Notes: generated by a model not told the origin, from the letters alone. Positions 44,477 to 53,284 are shown, numbered from the stretch's first letter. The stretch is 64,000 bases of DNA from Palsa-504 sp963744575 (GCA_963744575.1 CAVUUF010000013.1:123381-187380), one strand, 5' to 3'. Program-made: numbers and translations.

Positions 44477-44497
44477 CATCAGGCGGCCCGCCTGATG
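44477..44497 (+). terminator. Inverted repeat after the LuxR-type regulator gene
   Basis: CATCAGGCGG and CCGCCTGATG form a perfect 10-bp inverted repeat with a very short centre, 9 nt after the TAA. No T-run follows, as is usual in this type of genome. It lies 27 nt before the next gene. Confidence 0.55.
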
Positions 44498-44523
44498 CAT
44501 CGGTCGAGCCGGGACAGACCGCG

Positions 44524-44994
44524 ATGCGGGTCTTCTTCGACTGGCCAAGCCGATCGGAGGGCAAGAAGGCCGACCCAAAGACCGTCCACGCATTCGTGAC
44601 TGCCAACGGGGCGGCGCTCGACATGCTGCGCGCCGAAGTGCCCCGCGTTATCGGGTGGGTCGAGTTCCGCCCGGAAAGCCCGGCCGGGGCGGCCGGCCCG
44701 GACGGCCTGGCCTACCGGATCACGGACCGCGGACGGCAGGCGGCGACGCCGGATGAGGTGCCGGAGAACTCCACCCCGGTCATGACCCGGCTCGGGCCCG
44801 TGGACCTGGCGACCGTGGGCATCCTGATTGCCGCGGGCATCGTGAACAGCCGCGCCGAGCGTCTACGTTGGGCCTTGGGCCGCATCCGCGAACATCCGGC
44901 GTACGACCAGCTCCAGCAGCTGGTGCGCGAGATCGACAAACTCAAAGGCCCAGTTCTGACGAAGCATTCGGTTGCTCTATTCGCGCCCGAATAG
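44524..44994 (+). CDS. Hypothetical protein
   Basis: This 156-residue frame starts MRVFFDWPSRSEGKKADPKT and ends in a helical, charged segment (AERLRWALGRIREHPAYDQLQQLVREIDKLKGPVLTKHSVALFAPE). The middle includes VDLATVGILIAAGIVNS, which could be a buried strand or a weak membrane segment. No domain is recognised. No clear ribosome site precedes the ATG. The lower AT/GC contrast and regular codon use suggest a real gene. It lies between the LuxR-type regulator and the molybdoenzyme gene. Confidence 0.55.
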   Translation: MRVFFDWPSRSEGKKADPKTVHAFVTANGAALDMLRAEVPRVIGWVEFRPESPAGAAGPDGLAYRITDRGRQAATPDEVPENSTPVMTRLGPVDLATVGILIAAGIVNSRAERLRWALGRIREHPAYDQLQQLVREIDKLKGPVLTKHSVALFAPE

Positions 44995-45121
44995 GCGCGG
45001 CTGCATAATCAACTGCTCAAAAGGTCGCTTTATGCGGGGTCAAGCGAGCCTGGGTCCTTGGGTCCAGGGATTGCCGGGACCTGTCTGGCGCGGGGCGCGG
45101 ATGAAGGATCTTTCGGCTTGA

Positions 45122-47437
45122 ATGGTGATCGTGGCCGGGCAGCAGCGTAGGCATGTTCACCTCACGCATTGGGGTGTAGCGGAGATCGAGAGCGACGGGC
45201 GGCAGCTGACGTCGGTGCGTCCGTGGCGGGAGGATCCGGATCCCAGCCGGATCCTGGAGAACCTGGCCGGGGCGTATCGTCATCCGGCGCGGATCGACCA
45301 GCCCTATATCCGCCGGGGATGGCTGGAGCATGGCCCGGGCGCGGCGGCCCGTGGGAGCGACCTGTTCGTGCCTGTGTCCTGGGCGACGGCGCTTGACTTG
45401 CTGGCGGGGGAGTTGCGCCGGGTGTACGGCGCATATGGCCCGGACGGCGTGTTCGGCGGGTCGTATGGCTGGGCCAGCGCGGGCCGGTTTCATCATGCCC
45501 AGAGCCAGCTGCACCGGTTCCTGAACTGCCTGGGCGGCTATGTCCGCTCGGTGAACACCTACAGTTACGGCACCTCGCAGGTGCTGCTGCCGCATGTGAT
45601 CGGGGACGTGAGCCTGGTCATGGCCGGGGCTACGGCGTGGCCGGTCATAGCGGAGCACACCGACCTGATCGTGGCGTTCGGCGGGCTGTCCCCGAAGAAC
45701 TCCGCGGTGGCCTCGGGTGGCATCGGTCGGCACACCATGGGTCCGGCGCTGGCGTCGGCCGTGGCACGCGGATGTCGGCTGGTCTCGGTCAGCCCATTGC
45801 GCGGTGATACCGACATCAGTCTGGGCGCCGAATGGATCGCTCCTGTGCCCGGCACCGACGTCGCGCTGATGCTCGCGCTGTGCCACGTCCTGGACTCCGA
45901 GGGGCTCGCCGATCGCGGCTTCCTGGACCTGTACACGGTGGGTTACCCGCGGTTCGCTCCCTATGTGCGCGGTGACGCTGACGGCGTGCCGAAGACGCCT
46001 GAGTGGGCGGCCGCCCTGACCGGCGTCACGGCTGAGCGGATCCGCGCGCTGGCCCGCCAGATGGCGGCCGGGCGCACGCTGGTCACGGTCAGCTGGTCGC
46101 TGCAGCGTGCCGAGCACGGAGAACAGCCGGTCTGGCTGGGCCTGGTGCTGGCCGCGATGCTCGGGCAGATCGGCTTGCCGGGCGGGGGATTCGGGCACGG
46201 GTACGGATCAAGCGGCGACATCGGAAATCCCCGCCGCCTCTCCGCGCCCCGCCTGCCCCAAGGCGCCAACGGCATCGGCTCCTATATCCCGGTGGCCAGG
46301 ATCGCGGACATGCTACTGAACCCCGGCGCCGCATACGACTATGACGGCCAGCGCCGCCGCTACCCGGATGTCAAGCTCGTCTACTGGTCCGGCGGGAACC
46401 CGTTCCACCACCATCAGGATCTCGCCCGGCTGCGCGAGGCGTTCGCCAGGCCGCAGACCGTGGTGGTACATGACCCGTTCTGGACCGCCACCGCGCGGCA
46501 CGCGGACATCGTCCTGCCCTCAACGATGTCGCTGGAACGCGACGATATCGGTGCCGGCAGCGGCGACTCCACCCTGTTTGCCATGCCGCAGCTGGCCGAA
46601 CCATACGCGCAGGCGCGTGATGACTATGCCACCTTCGCTGACCTGGCGGACCGGCTGCAGGTAGCCGAGGCCTTCACTGAGGGCCGGACCGCGGGCCAGT
46701 GGCTGCGTCACCTGTACGGACAATGGCGCTCAGGGCTGAAGGCGGCTGGCCATGAGATGCCGCCATTCGAAAGCTTCTGGACCAGCGGAACGCTGCAGAT
46801 CCCGGTGCCCGACCCCCGCCAGGTGCTGCTGTCGGCCTTCCGGCGTGATCCCGATCGGTTTACGCTCAGCACCCCCAGCGGGAAGATCGAGATCTTCTCA
46901 GCGGCCATCGACAGCTTTTGCTATCCCGACTGCCCAGGACATCCGGTCTGGCTCGAGCCAGCAGAATGGCTCGGCGGCCACTCCAGCCGGTACCGGCTCC
47001 AGCTGGTGGCCAACCAGCCCCGCCATCGGCTCCACAGCCAGCTCGACGTCGGCGCCTACAGTCAGGAAGGCAAAATCTGCGGACGCGAGCCAATCGCGAT
47101 GCACCCCGGCGACGCCGCCGTACGGGGCATCACCGACCACTCCTGCGTCCGCATCTTCAACGACCGCGGCAGCTGCCTGGCCGGGGTCATCCTCACCGCA
47201 GACGTCCGGCCCGGGGTGGTGCAGCTGTCCACCGGCGCCTGGTACGACCCCGACCCCGGCGACCCGTCCTTCTGTCGCCACGGCAACCCGAACGTACTCA
47301 CCGCCGACCGGCCCAGCTCCGCGCTCTCCCAGGGCACGACCGGCCAGCTCGCCATGGTCGAGATCGAACCCTACGCGGGCATCCCGCCCGAAGTCTCGGT
47401 CCACGCCCCGCCGCAGACAGCGGAACCGATCAGATGA
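45122..47437 (+). CDS. Molybdopterin oxidoreductase, biotin sulfoxide/TMAO reductase type
   Basis: This 771-residue enzyme is of the DMSO reductase family. It has no N-terminal cysteine cluster, like BisC and TMAO/DMSO reductases. GGSYGWASAGRFHHAQ (112-127) holds the active-site Trp, and NTYSYGTSQVLLPHVIG holds the Ser (about 148) that ligates molybdenum in this branch. Further blocks are VFGGLSPKNSAVASGGIGRHT, PVPGTDVALMLALCH and the dinucleotide-binding C-terminal region. It reduces an S- or N-oxide. No twin-arginine signal is seen, so a cytoplasmic, BisC/MsrP-like scavenging role is likely. No cofactor-loading chaperone is adjacent. Confidence 0.9.
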   Translation: MVIVAGQQRRHVHLTHWGVAEIESDGRQLTSVRPWREDPDPSRILENLAGAYRHPARIDQPYIRRGWLEHGPGAAARGSDLFVPVSWATALDLLAGELRRVYGAYGPDGVFGGSYGWASAGRFHHAQSQLHRFLNCLGGYVRSVNTYSYGTSQVLLPHVIGDVSLVMAGATAWPVIAEHTDLIVAFGGLSPKNSAVASGGIGRHTMGPALASAVARGCRLVSVSPLRGDTDISLGAEWIAPVPGTDVALMLALCHVLDSEGLADRGFLDLYTVGYPRFAPYVRGDADGVPKTPEWAAALTGVTAERIRALARQMAAGRTLVTVSWSLQRAEHGEQPVWLGLVLAAMLGQIGLPGGGFGHGYGSSGDIGNPRRLSAPRLPQGANGIGSYIPVARIADMLLNPGAAYDYDGQRRRYPDVKLVYWSGGNPFHHHQDLARLREAFARPQTVVVHDPFWTATARHADIVLPSTMSLERDDIGAGSGDSTLFAMPQLAEPYAQARDDYATFADLADRLQVAEAFTEGRTAGQWLRHLYGQWRSGLKAAGHEMPPFESFWTSGTLQIPVPDPRQVLLSAFRRDPDRFTLSTPSGKIEIFSAAIDSFCYPDCPGHPVWLEPAEWLGGHSSRYRLQLVANQPRHRLHSQLDVGAYSQEGKICGREPIAMHPGDAAVRGITDHSCVRIFNDRGSCLAGVILTADVRPGVVQLSTGAWYDPDPGDPSFCRHGNPNVLTADRPSSALSQGTTGQLAMVEIEPYAGIPPEVSVHAPPQTAEPIR

Positions 47438-47670
47438 TGGTCGGACATCACGCCTGCTGCGGGCCAGCATTGGATCATCCGGTCAGCGTCCTGACTACTT
47501 GCCCATTGACCTCTGCCCGGACTCTGGCGTGAGATGCAATGCCTGCCGCTACTGCATGCAAACGGGGATGTTCATGGCTCGGGCTCGGCCCTGGCCTCGT
47601 TTTCTCCGCGGCCCGTGATCACCTGATCGACGCCCATCCCTTGGCCCTACCCGTTTCCCTGTTGCCGGTT

Positions 47671-48845
47671 CTATGCAGGGTTCTCCGGTCGCGGTGCGTG
47701 CTCGAGCGCCGAGTTCAGGTCGTTCCAGAGGTCGTCGATGTGTTCGCAGCCGACGCTTAGGCGCAGGAGCCCGGGGGGTACGTGGCCTTGTCCGGGGAGC
47801 TTGCCGCGCCGCTCGATAGTGCTTTCGACGCCGCCCAGGCTGGTGGCGTGGACGATGACGTGCACGGCGTCGCAGAGGCGGTCGGCGGTGGGGGCGTCGG
47901 CGACCTCGAAGGCCAGCACTGCCCCGAAGCCGGTCATCTGCGCGGCGGCGGTTTGGTGCCCGGGGTCGCCGGGAAGGCCGGGGTAGCGTACGCGGCTGAC
48001 GGCGGGGTGCTCGTCGAGCCGGCGGGCGAGTTCGCTGGCGTTGCGCTGGCCGCGGTCGAGCCGCAGGGCAAGGGTGCGCAGGCCGCGCAGCGCCAGGAAG
48101 GCTTCCAGGGCTCCGGGGGTTGCGCCCGAGAGGCCGCGGCGGTGGCGCAGGCGCCTGGCGAGGGCCTGATCGCGGGCGATGGTGATGCCTGACAGCAGGT
48201 CGGAGTGGCCGCCGATGAATTTGGTGACGCTGTGCACGACCACGTCCGCGCCGAATGCCAGGGGCTGTTGCAGCAGCGGCGTCGCGAATGTGTTGTCGAC
48301 GCCGACGATTGCCCCGGCGTGGCGGCCGACGGTGCACAAGGCGGGAAGGTCGGCCACCTCCAGCAGCGGGTTGGAGGGAGTTCCAGCCAGAGCAGGTCCG
48401 CGCCGGCCACGGCGGCCAGGACGCTGGCGGCGTCGGTCAGGTCAACGCCGTCGATAACCCAGCGCCCGTGCTGCTGGCCGTCGTCGAGAAGCTCGCCGAC
48501 CCCGAAATAGCAGTCCTTCGGCGCGACGATGCGCGCGCCGGCGGGCAGGAGGTCGAGCACGGCGGCGATGGCGGCCATGCCGGAGCAGAAAGCGACGGCG
48601 TGGCCGCCCTTCACCTGGCCCACGGCTGTCTCGAGTGCCTCCCAGGTCGGCGTGGCGTCGGTGCGTGCGTAGGAGCGGATGCCCTCCCCGGTATCTGGCG
48701 CTGCCGTGGTACCGGCATGGAAGTTCGATGCCAGCACGATGGGATTGTTGAGCGGCTCGCTGGCCGCGTGGCTAGGGCGGCCGGCGCATATGACCGCTGT
48801 TTCCGGGTGAAGGTCGGCGGGTGCTGCCGGCTGGTCAAATGCCAT
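47671..48845 (-). pseudogene. Cystathionine gamma-synthase/lyase family PLP enzyme, one-base frameshift
   Basis: The first frame runs from MAFDQPAAPADLHPETAVICAGR through AVAFCSGMAAIAAVLDLL to LLWLE. The second resumes with LLEVADLPALCTVGRH and includes the PLP lysine in VVVHSVTKFIGGHSD, and ends near 47671. The conserved LWLETPSNPLLEV is broken at about 48381 because one base of an expected AAA run is absent (GAACTCCC for GAAACTCCC). With that base the gene is complete at about 391 residues. AGGAG precedes the ATG. Divergence from an XRE-cupin regulator suggests controlled sulfur-amino-acid metabolism. A sequencing error is as likely as a real mutation. Confidence 0.85.
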
Positions 48846-48866
48846 GGAGTTCTCCTATCTCTCTGT

Positions 48867-48884
48867 AGTGCAGTATAATGCCCT
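48867..48884. promoter_or_regulatory. Overlapping divergent promoters with imperfect palindrome
   Basis: AGTGCA (48867-48872) and TGCCCT (48879-48884) are inverted with one mismatch around GTATAA. The plus-strand -10 TATAAT is at 48874-48879 and a minus-strand -10 TATACT is at 48877-48872. A repressor bound here would block both the XRE-cupin gene and the cystathionine gamma-synthase gene. Confidence 0.5.
48874..48879 (+). promoter_or_regulatory. Consensus -10 TATAAT, 7 nt before ATG (leaderless start)
   Basis: A perfect TATAAT is followed by 7 nt and the ATG at 48887. This places the transcription start at the start codon of the XRE-cupin gene. No -35 consensus is seen. Confidence 0.6.
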
Positions 48885-48886
48885 GT

Positions 48887-49501
48887 ATGAGGCAGTCGGA
48901 TTTGGAGGCTCGTGTCGGGGCGGATAGCGTCGCACGGGCGATCGGCGGCCGGGTCCGGCAGGGACGGGCCGGCCGGGGATGGACCCTGGACCAGTTGGCC
49001 GAGCGCTCTGGCGTCAGCCGCAGGATGCTGATCAGCATCGAGCAGGGCTCGGCTAATCCGAGCATCGCGACGCTGCTTTTGATCAGCGACGCGCTCGGCA
49101 TCGGGCTGCCCGCGCTGGTAGATATGGACTGCACGCCCAGGCTGCGGGTCGGCCGGGCCGGCACCGCCCCGGTGCTGTGGCGGGGCAAGCTCGGCGGGCA
49201 GGCCGTGCTCGTCGCCGGAACGGAGCCGCCGGACGTCACCGAGCTGTGGGACTGGACGCTCGGGCCGGGTGAGAGTCACTCCAGCGAGGCGCACGCGGCG
49301 GGAACCCGCGAGCTGCTCCTGATCCTTGACGGCCAGGTTGAGCTCAGAGTGGGCCAGCACGCCGAGGTACTCGCGACCGGAGATTCGGCGTCGTTCGCCG
49401 GTGACTTGCCCCACGAATACGTGAACCTCGGCCCGGCGCAGGTGGCGCGTTTCGTCCTGACGGTGTTCGAGCCGACTGCCGGCGGAGGTGCGGCCCGGTA
49501 A
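48887..49501 (+). CDS. XRE-family regulator with C-terminal cupin domain
   Basis: This 204-residue protein has an N-terminal XRE helix-turn-helix (IGGRVRQGRAGRGWTLDQLAERSGVSRRMLISIEQGSANPSIATLLLISDALGI) and a C-terminal cupin barrel (WDWTLGPGESHSSEAHAAGTRELLLILDGQVELRVGQHAEVLATGDSASFAGDLPHEYVNLG). Such regulators sense small metabolites through the cupin. It is divergent from the cystathionine gamma-synthase gene and probably represses that gene and its own. The ATG at 48887 has no ribosome site and is probably leaderless; an ATG 9 nt earlier lies inside the -10 element and is unlikely. Confidence 0.9.
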   Translation: MRQSDLEARVGADSVARAIGGRVRQGRAGRGWTLDQLAERSGVSRRMLISIEQGSANPSIATLLLISDALGIGLPALVDMDCTPRLRVGRAGTAPVLWRGKLGGQAVLVAGTEPPDVTELWDWTLGPGESHSSEAHAAGTRELLLILDGQVELRVGQHAEVLATGDSASFAGDLPHEYVNLGPAQVARFVLTVFEPTAGGGAAR

Positions 49502-49694
49502 TGACAGCGTTTGACCGAGGCTGAGGTAAGTGACAGCGCACGCGCGTTCCTCGCGGCCGTCAGCGTGGCCCCCGAGGTGCTCGAACTGCATGACCTCACC
49601 ATAGGTCCCCGCCTCAGCGCCACGACAGTACCGCCTCAGGACCCCGGCGCAGGCTGGCGTCCAAGACCACAGCACATCAAGGGAAGGACGAACC

Positions 49695-50624
49695 CTGATC
49701 GAGGCCCAGCACCTCACCAAGCGGTACGGGAAGACGGTCGCCGTCGACGACGCCTCCTTCGCCGTCCGGCCCGGCCGGGTGACCGGTTTCCTGGGACCGA
49801 ACGGGGCCGGCAAGTCGACCACCATGCGCATGATCCTGGGCCTGGACACGCCGAGCTCCGGCTCCGTCCTGGTCAACGGCAAGCCGTACCGCGAGCTGAC
49901 CGACCCGCTCCGGTCCGTCGGGGCGCTGCTGGACGCGAAGGCCATCGTCGGCGGCCGCAGCGCCGCTAGCCACCTGGCATGGCTGGCCGACAGCAATGGC
50001 ATCGCCCGCCGCCGCGTGACCGAGGTGCTCGAACTCGTCGGCCTCACCGACGTCGCGGGACAGCGGGTCGGCACCTTCTCGCTCGGCATGAACCAGCGGC
50101 TCGGCATCGCCGGGGCGCTGCTCGGCGACCCCGCGACGGTGATGTTCGACGAACCGATCAACGGCCTGGATCCCGACGGAATCTTGTGGATCAGGAACCT
50201 GATGAAGTCGCTGGCCGCTCAGGACCGCACGGTGTTCCTGTCCAGCCATCTCATGAGCGAGATGGCCCAGACCGCCGACCACCTGCTCGTCATCGCCCGG
50301 GGCCGGATCATCGCCGACGCCAGCACCGATGAATTCGTCAGCCGCAATTCCACCCCCAGCGTCCGGGTCCGGGCCCTGCAGCCGGCCGACCTGGCCGCCG
50401 CCCTGACCCGCCGCGGCGCTGCGGTCGAGCGCTGTCCCGACGGCGCCATGATCGTCACCGGCCTGGACTCCGCCGCCATCGGCGGCGCCGCGTCCGCCCA
50501 CGACATCACCCTCTTCGAGCTCGCCGTGCACGGCGCATCGCTCGAGGAAGCGTTCTTCGAGCTGACCCGAGACGAAACCGACTACCACGCCGGCCAGCTG
50601 GCCGGCATCAGCCAAGGAGCCTGA
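49695..50624 (+). CDS. ABC transporter ATP-binding protein, probable CTG start
   Basis: This 309-residue ATPase begins LIEAQHLTKRYGKTVAVDD, with Walker A FLGPNGAGKST (about residues 32-42), signature FSLGMNQRLGIAGALLG and Walker B TVMFDEPINGLDP, plus the H-loop SSHLM. The family N-terminus is only obtained from the CTG at 49695, which has AAGGA 6 nt before it. The first ATG/GTG in frame (49779) would cut off the first 28 residues, just before Walker A. It pairs with the permease gene 2 nt downstream and is an exporter of the DrrA/antibiotic-resistance type (ABC-2). The substrate is unknown. Confidence 0.88.
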   Translation: MIEAQHLTKRYGKTVAVDDASFAVRPGRVTGFLGPNGAGKSTTMRMILGLDTPSSGSVLVNGKPYRELTDPLRSVGALLDAKAIVGGRSAASHLAWLADSNGIARRRVTEVLELVGLTDVAGQRVGTFSLGMNQRLGIAGALLGDPATVMFDEPINGLDPDGILWIRNLMKSLAAQDRTVFLSSHLMSEMAQTADHLLVIARGRIIADASTDEFVSRNSTPSVRVRALQPADLAAALTRRGAAVERCPDGAMIVTGLDSAAIGGAASAHDITLFELAVHGASLEEAFFELTRDETDYHAGQLAGISQGA

Positions 50625-50625
50625 C

Positions 50626-51435
50626 ATGAGCGCCACTACCTACACCAGCACCCCGGCCCGCCCAGCGCGAGCCACCGTGATCAGCGGGACCCTCAAGGCG
50701 GAGTGGACGAAGCTCCGCACCCTGCCCTCCACCTGGCGCACCGTCGCCCTGACCCTGGCCCTGGGGGTCGGCTTCGGCGTCGCGGTGGCCTTCTCCGAAG
50801 TCAGCCAGTGGCACACCATGACCGCGCAGCAGCGCCAGGTATTCGACCCGACCAGCGCCTCGATGAGCGGGGTCATGATCGCCGCGGTGATCCTCGGGGC
50901 GCTCGCCGTGCGGACGGTCACCGCGGGGTACTCGACCGGAATGATCCGGTCCACCTTCAGCGCCATGCCCGCCAGGCGGCTCGTGCTGGCGGCCAAGGCC
51001 GCCACCGCGGCCGCGTTCGCGTTCCCCGTGACCCTGCTGGGCAATGTCGCCGGCTTCGAGCTCGGCCAGCGGATATTCGCCGGCCAGCACGCCGCGGTGA
51101 CCATCGGACATCCCGGAGTGCTGCGGGCCATGGTCTTCGGAGCCGTCGCGGTGAGCCTCGTCGCCGTCATCGGTGTCGGTATCGGCGGCCTCATCCGGCA
51201 CACCGCGGGAGCGGCCACCATCTTGTCCCTGATCATCATCGGGGGACTCACCGTCGGCCAGTTCCTCCCGGCCGGCTGGCGTCAGTACATGCCCGGCATC
51301 GCCACTCAGGCGGCCGTGACCGTCCACCGCTCAGCCGGGTTGCTGCGGCCGGACACCGCCCTGGTGGTCCTGGCCGTATACGCCGCCATCGCCCTGGGCG
51401 CGGCCGCCATGCGAGTGGCGCACCGCGACGCCTGA
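50626..51435 (+). CDS. ABC-2 type transporter permease
   Basis: This 269-residue membrane protein begins with a cytoplasmic segment (ISGTLKAEWTKLRTLPSTWRTVALTLALGVGFGVAVAF) typical of actinobacterial ABC-2 permeases. About six hydrophobic segments follow, with YSTGMIRSTFSAMPARR between the second and third. The start lies 2 nt after the ATPase stop, with AAGGAGCC as ribosome site. With the ATPase it makes a complete exporter. Confidence 0.9.
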   Translation: MSATTYTSTPARPARATVISGTLKAEWTKLRTLPSTWRTVALTLALGVGFGVAVAFSEVSQWHTMTAQQRQVFDPTSASMSGVMIAAVILGALAVRTVTAGYSTGMIRSTFSAMPARRLVLAAKAATAAAFAFPVTLLGNVAGFELGQRIFAGQHAAVTIGHPGVLRAMVFGAVAVSLVAVIGVGIGGLIRHTAGAATILSLIIIGGLTVGQFLPAGWRQYMPGIATQAAVTVHRSAGLLRPDTALVVLAVYAAIALGAAAMRVAHRDA

Positions 51436-51484
51436 CCCCGGCTCAGATCTCCGAGATCAACGACAGGCAGGAAAGGAAACCCTC

Positions 51485-52510
51485 GTGAACACCTCTATTA
51501 TGACCACTACCCAGCGGACCACCGACGAGACCACGATGCAGGCGATCACCCAGGACCGCTACGGCGAGGCCGAGGACGTGCTGCGGCTCGAGGAGATCGC
51601 CCGGCCCGCGATCGGCGAGGAGGACGTGCTGCTGCGCGTGCACGCCGCCGGCGTCGACCGGGGCGTCTGGCACCTGATGACCGGCCTGCCCTACCCGGTG
51701 CGCCTGGCCGGCTACGGGATCCGCGCCCCCAAGACCCGGGTGCGGGGCCGGGAGGTCGCCGGGCGAGTCGAGGCGACCGGGCCGGCCGTCACCGCGCTAC
51801 ACGTCGGCGACGAGGTGTTCGGCATCGCCGACGGCTCCTTCGCCGAGTACGCCAGCGCCCGGCCGGGCAAGCTGGCGCCCAAGCCCGCGAACCTCACCTT
51901 CGCCCAGGCCGCGGCCGTCCCTGTCTCGGCGCTGACCGCCCTGCAGGCGGTCCGCGACCGCGGGCGCGTGCAGGCCGGGCAGAAGGTACTGGTCATCGGC
52001 GCGTCCGGCGGCGTGGGGACGTTCGCCGTGCAGATCGCCAAGGCGGCCGGCGCCGAGGTCACCGGCGTCGGCAGCACGGCGAAGGCGGATCTGGTCCGGT
52101 CGCTTGGCGCGGACCACGTCATCGACTACACCCGCGATGACATCACGGCCGGCGGCCGCCGCTACGACGTAATCCTCGACACCGGCGGCCACCGCCCGCT
52201 CAGCCAGCTGCGCCGGGCCCTGACCCCGCGCGGGACGCTCGTCATCGTCGGGTCTGAGCACGGCGGACGATGGCTCGGCGGAAGCGACCGTCAGCTCCGG
52301 GCCCTGATGCTCTCCCCGTTCACCCGCCAGAGGCTGACCACGCTCATCTGCTCGGAGAACACGCAGGACCTGCAGGCGCTCACCGAGCTCGTCGAGTCCG
52401 GTCAGGTGCGGCCGGTCATCGACCGGACCTACCCGCTGAGCCAGGCCCCCGAGGCCATCCAGTACATGCGAGACGGCCACGCCCGGGGCAAGGTCGTCGT
52501 CAGCCTCTGA
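51485..52510 (+). CDS. NAD(P)-dependent alcohol dehydrogenase/quinone oxidoreductase (MDR, zinc-free type)
   Basis: This 341-residue medium-chain dehydrogenase has the NADPH-binding motif KVLVIGASGGVGTFAVQIAKAAGAEVTGVGSTAKADLVRSLGADHVIDY. The catalytic zinc ligands of true alcohol dehydrogenases are absent (AAGVDRGVWHLMTG replaces the Cys region), which fits the quinone oxidoreductase/zinc-free branch. The GTG at 51485 follows GGAAAGGAAA; a second start at 51536 (MQAITQDRYGEAEDVL) would match the family more closely. It is 49 nt after the ABC permease and may be co-transcribed. Confidence 0.9.
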   Translation: MNTSIMTTTQRTTDETTMQAITQDRYGEAEDVLRLEEIARPAIGEEDVLLRVHAAGVDRGVWHLMTGLPYPVRLAGYGIRAPKTRVRGREVAGRVEATGPAVTALHVGDEVFGIADGSFAEYASARPGKLAPKPANLTFAQAAAVPVSALTALQAVRDRGRVQAGQKVLVIGASGGVGTFAVQIAKAAGAEVTGVGSTAKADLVRSLGADHVIDYTRDDITAGGRRYDVILDTGGHRPLSQLRRALTPRGTLVIVGSEHGGRWLGGSDRQLRALMLSPFTRQRLTTLICSENTQDLQALTELVESGQVRPVIDRTYPLSQAPEAIQYMRDGHARGKVVVSL

Positions 52511-52643
52511 AGCACAAGCCGCGACGGATTCCAGGCAACCAGCCGGCACTGCGGCGTGGACACCGGTCATCCAGGTGTCCTGCGGCATGGCGACGCTGAT
52601 GCCGAACGGAGACTTGCCAGATGGGCGGGCACCCCGGACCGTT

Positions 52644-52958
52644 TCAGAGAACTCCGAGGATGAGCCGGACGGCCCGGTCGACCTCTCCTGTCTCGGCGGC
52701 GTCAAGGCGGCCGGCGAAGCCGCCCAGCCGGCTGGCGTCGACCGCGCGCATCTGGTCGACGAGTACGCGGGTCCGGGTTCCGTCCATTTCGATCTCCGGC
52801 CGGAAGATCGCCGCCTGCGCGCTGGTGGAAGTCGGGGCGACGACCAGCATGGAGAGCAGGATTCCGTCACTCTGGATCGCAACTGCGTACCGGGGGCCGC
52901 GCTGCTCGTGCCCGGCGGAGTCCTTGCCGGGGCGTAGCCGGAACAGGTCACCACGCAC
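52644..52958 (-). CDS. MazF/PemK-like toxin of a type II toxin-antitoxin pair
   Basis: This 104-residue protein has the MazF start MRGDLFRLRPGKDSAGHEQRGPRYAVAIQSD and continues with VVAPTSTSAQAAIFRPEIEMDGTRTRVLVDQMRAVDASRLG, where RVLVDQMRAVD is the usual second block. MazF-like toxins cut mRNA at short sequences. The GTG start overlaps the antitoxin gene by 11 nt, as is normal for such pairs. The pair lies directly downstream of the Wadjet genes on the same strand. Confidence 0.85.
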   Translation of the reverse strand: MRGDLFRLRPGKDSAGHEQRGPRYAVAIQSDGILLSMLVVAPTSTSAQAAIFRPEIEMDGTRTRVLVDQMRAVDASRLGGFAGRLDAAETGEVDRAVRLILGVL

Positions 52959-53181
52959 TGATCTCGTCTAGCTCCTCGTTCACGGCCTTGATCTCAGCGA
53001 GGTCGGCCGGGTCATTGCGAAGCCGTTCGGCGTCACGGGCAGCTTGCGCGTACAGCCGGGCTGTGTACTGCGCGTGGATGAGCTCGCGAATCGCATCCGA
53101 CAGGTTCCCGTCACCAGCAAGCTGGCGGAGTTCGGCCATCGTCTGCTCATTGGCGCGGAAGCTGATGGTCGTGGCTGTCAT
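52948..53181 (-). CDS. Ribbon-helix-helix antitoxin partner of MazF
   Basis: This 77-residue protein begins MTATTISFRANEQTMAELRQLAGDGNLSDAIRELI, a short strand followed by a helix-turn-helix of the ribbon-helix-helix type. The acidic C-terminal helix (DPADLAEIKAVNEELDEISAW) probably wraps the toxin. The ATG at 53181 has TATAGT 6 nt upstream and no ribosome site, so translation is probably leaderless. The complex with MazF would repress this promoter. Confidence 0.85.
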   Translation of the reverse strand: MTATTISFRANEQTMAELRQLAGDGNLSDAIRELIHAQYTARLYAQAARDAERLRNDPADLAEIKAVNEELDEISAW

Positions 53182-53187
53182 ACGACC

Positions 53188-53193
53188 ACTATA
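53188..53193 (-). promoter_or_regulatory. -10 element TATAGT, 6 nt before ATG of the antitoxin gene
   Basis: On the minus strand TATAGT is followed by 6 nt and the antitoxin ATG. No ribosome site is present. Confidence 0.5.
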
Positions 53194-53284
53194 AGACAAG
53201 CAATAAGCACGGATTATGGCAATCCTGCCTCGAATGTCTGGGGCCCTTGATTTCCGGCGTTCGCATTACCTGATCGGACCCCGG

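Noticed and set aside
48611..50161. 516-codon minus-strand frame
   Set aside because: It runs antisense through the XRE-cupin and ABC ATPase genes. LPAPFGPRKP-like text is a known shadow of the Walker A region.
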